A stretch of 23,301 bases of DNA from GCA-2732805 sp964516605 (GTDB taxonomy: Bacteria; Pseudomonadota; Gammaproteobacteria; Coxiellales; Coxiellaceae), in the NCBI GenBank assembly GCA_964516605.1, contig CAZFAA010000021.1, forward strand, positions 1 to 23,301, written 5' to 3'. The position numbers were made by a program, and so were the translations under genes. Positions 22,147-23,301 of the stretch are shown here, piece by piece; the first letter of the stretch is position 1, and every line of letters starts with the position of its first letter. Under the pieces are notes generated by a model. That model did not search any database, had not been told where the DNA came from, and worked only from the letters and a program-made list of their open reading frames with translations.

Positions 22147-23301
22147 ATGACAGTGCCCCCTCGCCAGTATTTTGGAACTGATGGTATACGCGGTCGTGTC
22201 GGTGATGATGTGATCAATGCGCCCTTTATGCTGAAGCTGGGCTGGGCTTTGGGCTGTGTATTGCCACAGGGCCGCCATAATACCGTGCTGATCGGTCGCG
22301 ATACACGCGTCTCAGGTAGCGTTCTGGAAGCAGCATTGCAGGCCGGTCTTGCTTCAGCCGGCGTAACAGTGCGTACCTTAGGTGTAATCCCAACACCGGC
22401 TGTAGCGTATCTTACGCAATCGATGCGTGCGGCGGCAGGTATTGTGATCAGTGCATCGCATAATCCTTATTATGATAACGGCATTAAAATTTTTGATACA
22501 CAGGGCATGAAATTCTCTGATGAATTGGAATTAAAAATTGAAGCCCTATTGAGCCAGCCAATGAGCATGGCAACGTCGGAACAGTTATCAACCGTTAAAA
22601 GCTTACGCTACGATGCGAAAGGGCGTTATATTGAATTTTGTAAAGGCACATTTCCGCATCAATTCTCATTAGAAGGCATGAAGTTGGTGGTGGATGCAGC
22701 GCACGGTGCGGCGTATCAAGTAGCACCGACTATTTTTAGAGAGTTGGGTGCTGATGTCATTGTGACTGGTTGTGAGCCCGATGGTTTTAATATCAATCAC
22801 GAGCGCGGTGCGCTGCATACAGAACATTTGCAACAATTAGTGAAAGAGCATCATGCGGATGTGGGTATTGCGTTGGATGGCGATGGCGATCGGTTGTTAT
22901 TGGTTGATGAGTACGGTGAGTTGGTTGATGGTGATGAAATCCTAGCGATTTTAGCGCATGAGCAATCAACAGGTTTGCGTTGTCGCGCTGGTGTAGTCGG
23001 CACGTTGATGAGTAATTTGGGTTTAGAGCAATCCTTGCAAGCCAAAGGCGTCGGGTTTGTGCGCACCAAAGTAGGTGATCGTTATGTGTTGGAAACATTG
23101 CTGGAAAAAGGTTGGACGCTCGGCGGTGAGTCATCGGGGCATGTGATCGATTTAGATTACACGACAACAGGCGATGGTATTGTCACCGCGTTGCAAGTAT
23201 TGCGTGTCATGCAAATGCAAAAAGAAAAAGTGTCTCAACTCAAAATGGTGATGACAAAACGTCCGCAAATTCTTGAGAATATCCGCTATGAAGGCACAGT
23301 T
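22147..23301 (+). CDS. glmM: Phosphoglucosamine mutase, 5' part
   Basis: GlmM converts glucosamine-6-phosphate to glucosamine-1-phosphate, the step before UDP-GlcNAc synthesis for peptidoglycan and LPS. The first 385 residues of an expected ~445 are visible; the gene continues past the right edge. Signatures: YFGTDGIRGRVG at the N-terminus, the phosphoserine loop ISASHNP with Ser104, the metal loop DGDGDR (Asp244, Asp246, Asp248), and GGESSGHVI (sugar-binding loop) with a GDG following. AGGA lies 7 nt before the ATG. It follows ftsH directly after 86 nt, without the folP gene found between them in E. coli. Confidence 0.97.
   Translation, partial: MTVPPRQYFGTDGIRGRVGDDVINAPFMLKLGWALGCVLPQGRHNTVLIGRDTRVSGSVLEAALQAGLASAGVTVRTLGVIPTPAVAYLTQSMRAAAGIVISASHNPYYDNGIKIFDTQGMKFSDELELKIEALLSQPMSMATSEQLSTVKSLRYDAKGRYIEFCKGTFPHQFSLEGMKLVVDAAHGAAYQVAPTIFRELGADVIVTGCEPDGFNINHERGALHTEHLQQLVKEHHADVGIALDGDGDRLLLVDEYGELVDGDEILAILAHEQSTGLRCRAGVVGTLMSNLGLEQSLQAKGVGFVRTKVGDRYVLETLLEKGWTLGGESSGHVIDLDYTTTGDGIVTALQVLRVMQMQKEKVSQLKMVMTKRPQILENIRYEGTV

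Noticed and set aside
22793..23167. Minus-strand open frame opposite glmM
   Set aside because: Antisense to conserved glmM motifs, and the His/Arg/Thr-rich translation looks like a mirror of the real gene.
1..23301. CRISPR arrays, tRNA or rRNA genes, insertion sequences, attachment sites
   Set aside because: No regularly spaced repeats, no tRNA-like cloverleaf or rRNA sequence, and no transposase or integrase was seen on either strand.

Overview
The window is chromosomal DNA of a gammaproteobacterium. Two gene blocks support this: the arrangement of yhbY opposite rlmE-ftsH-glmM, and a SUF iron-sulfur operon led by an Rrf2-type SUF regulator. Three long proteins of unknown function, one of them kinase-like, plus a PmrA-box-like repeat upstream of a desaturase gene, suggest a host-associated relative of Legionella/Coxiella (Legionellales). 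That placement is inference, because no rRNA or other definitive marker is present.

Layout. 1-502 (minus): 5' part of xseA (exonuclease VII large subunit). 638-5784 (plus): an accessory block with an 856-aa unknown protein, tsaB, a 490-aa unknown protein and a small secreted Gln-rich coiled-coil protein. The two large unknowns flank tsaB and appear to share a C-terminal domain of about 120 residues with two hydrophobic segments. 5828-8403 (minus): sbcB (exonuclease I) downstream of a cation diffusion facilitator gene. 8600-15143 (plus): a compact SUF operon, regulator-sufB-sufC-sufD-sufS-sufU-iscA/sufA-like-sufT, with most genes overlapping. 15253-16428 (plus): a fatty acid desaturase gene followed by a clear intrinsic terminator. 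16581-18161 (plus): a 526-aa protein with a degenerate Ser/Thr-kinase-like domain. 18186-18452 (minus): yhbY. 18700-19341 (plus): a small outer-membrane beta-barrel protein. 19461-23301 (plus): rlmE, ftsH and the 5' part of glmM. folP, which sits between ftsH and glmM in E. coli, is absent.

How the genes work together. The SUF genes form one assembly pathway: SufS and SufU mobilise sulfur, SufBCD is the scaffold, the A-type carrier and SufT handle delivery or maturation, and the first gene is the likely Fe-S-sensing regulator. RlmE and YhbY act on the large ribosomal subunit, FtsH on membrane-protein quality control, and GlmM on cell-wall precursors. XseA and SbcB are single-strand DNA exonucleases, and TsaB belongs to the tRNA t6A pathway. 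The unknown proteins have no assignable biochemical role.

Most notable: (1) the shared C-terminal module of the two large unknowns; (2) exact in-frame tandem duplications (60 bp x2, 24 bp x2, 21 bp x3) that I saw only in the accessory genes; (3) the degenerate kinase-like protein; (4) four housekeeping genes whose -10 boxes lie 6-10 nt before the ATG with no Shine-Dalgarno sequence, suggesting leaderless or near-leaderless mRNAs; (5) three TTAA-core hexamers at an exact 11-bp period before the desaturase gene; (6) a perfect inverted repeat inside the spacer of the predicted glmM promoter.
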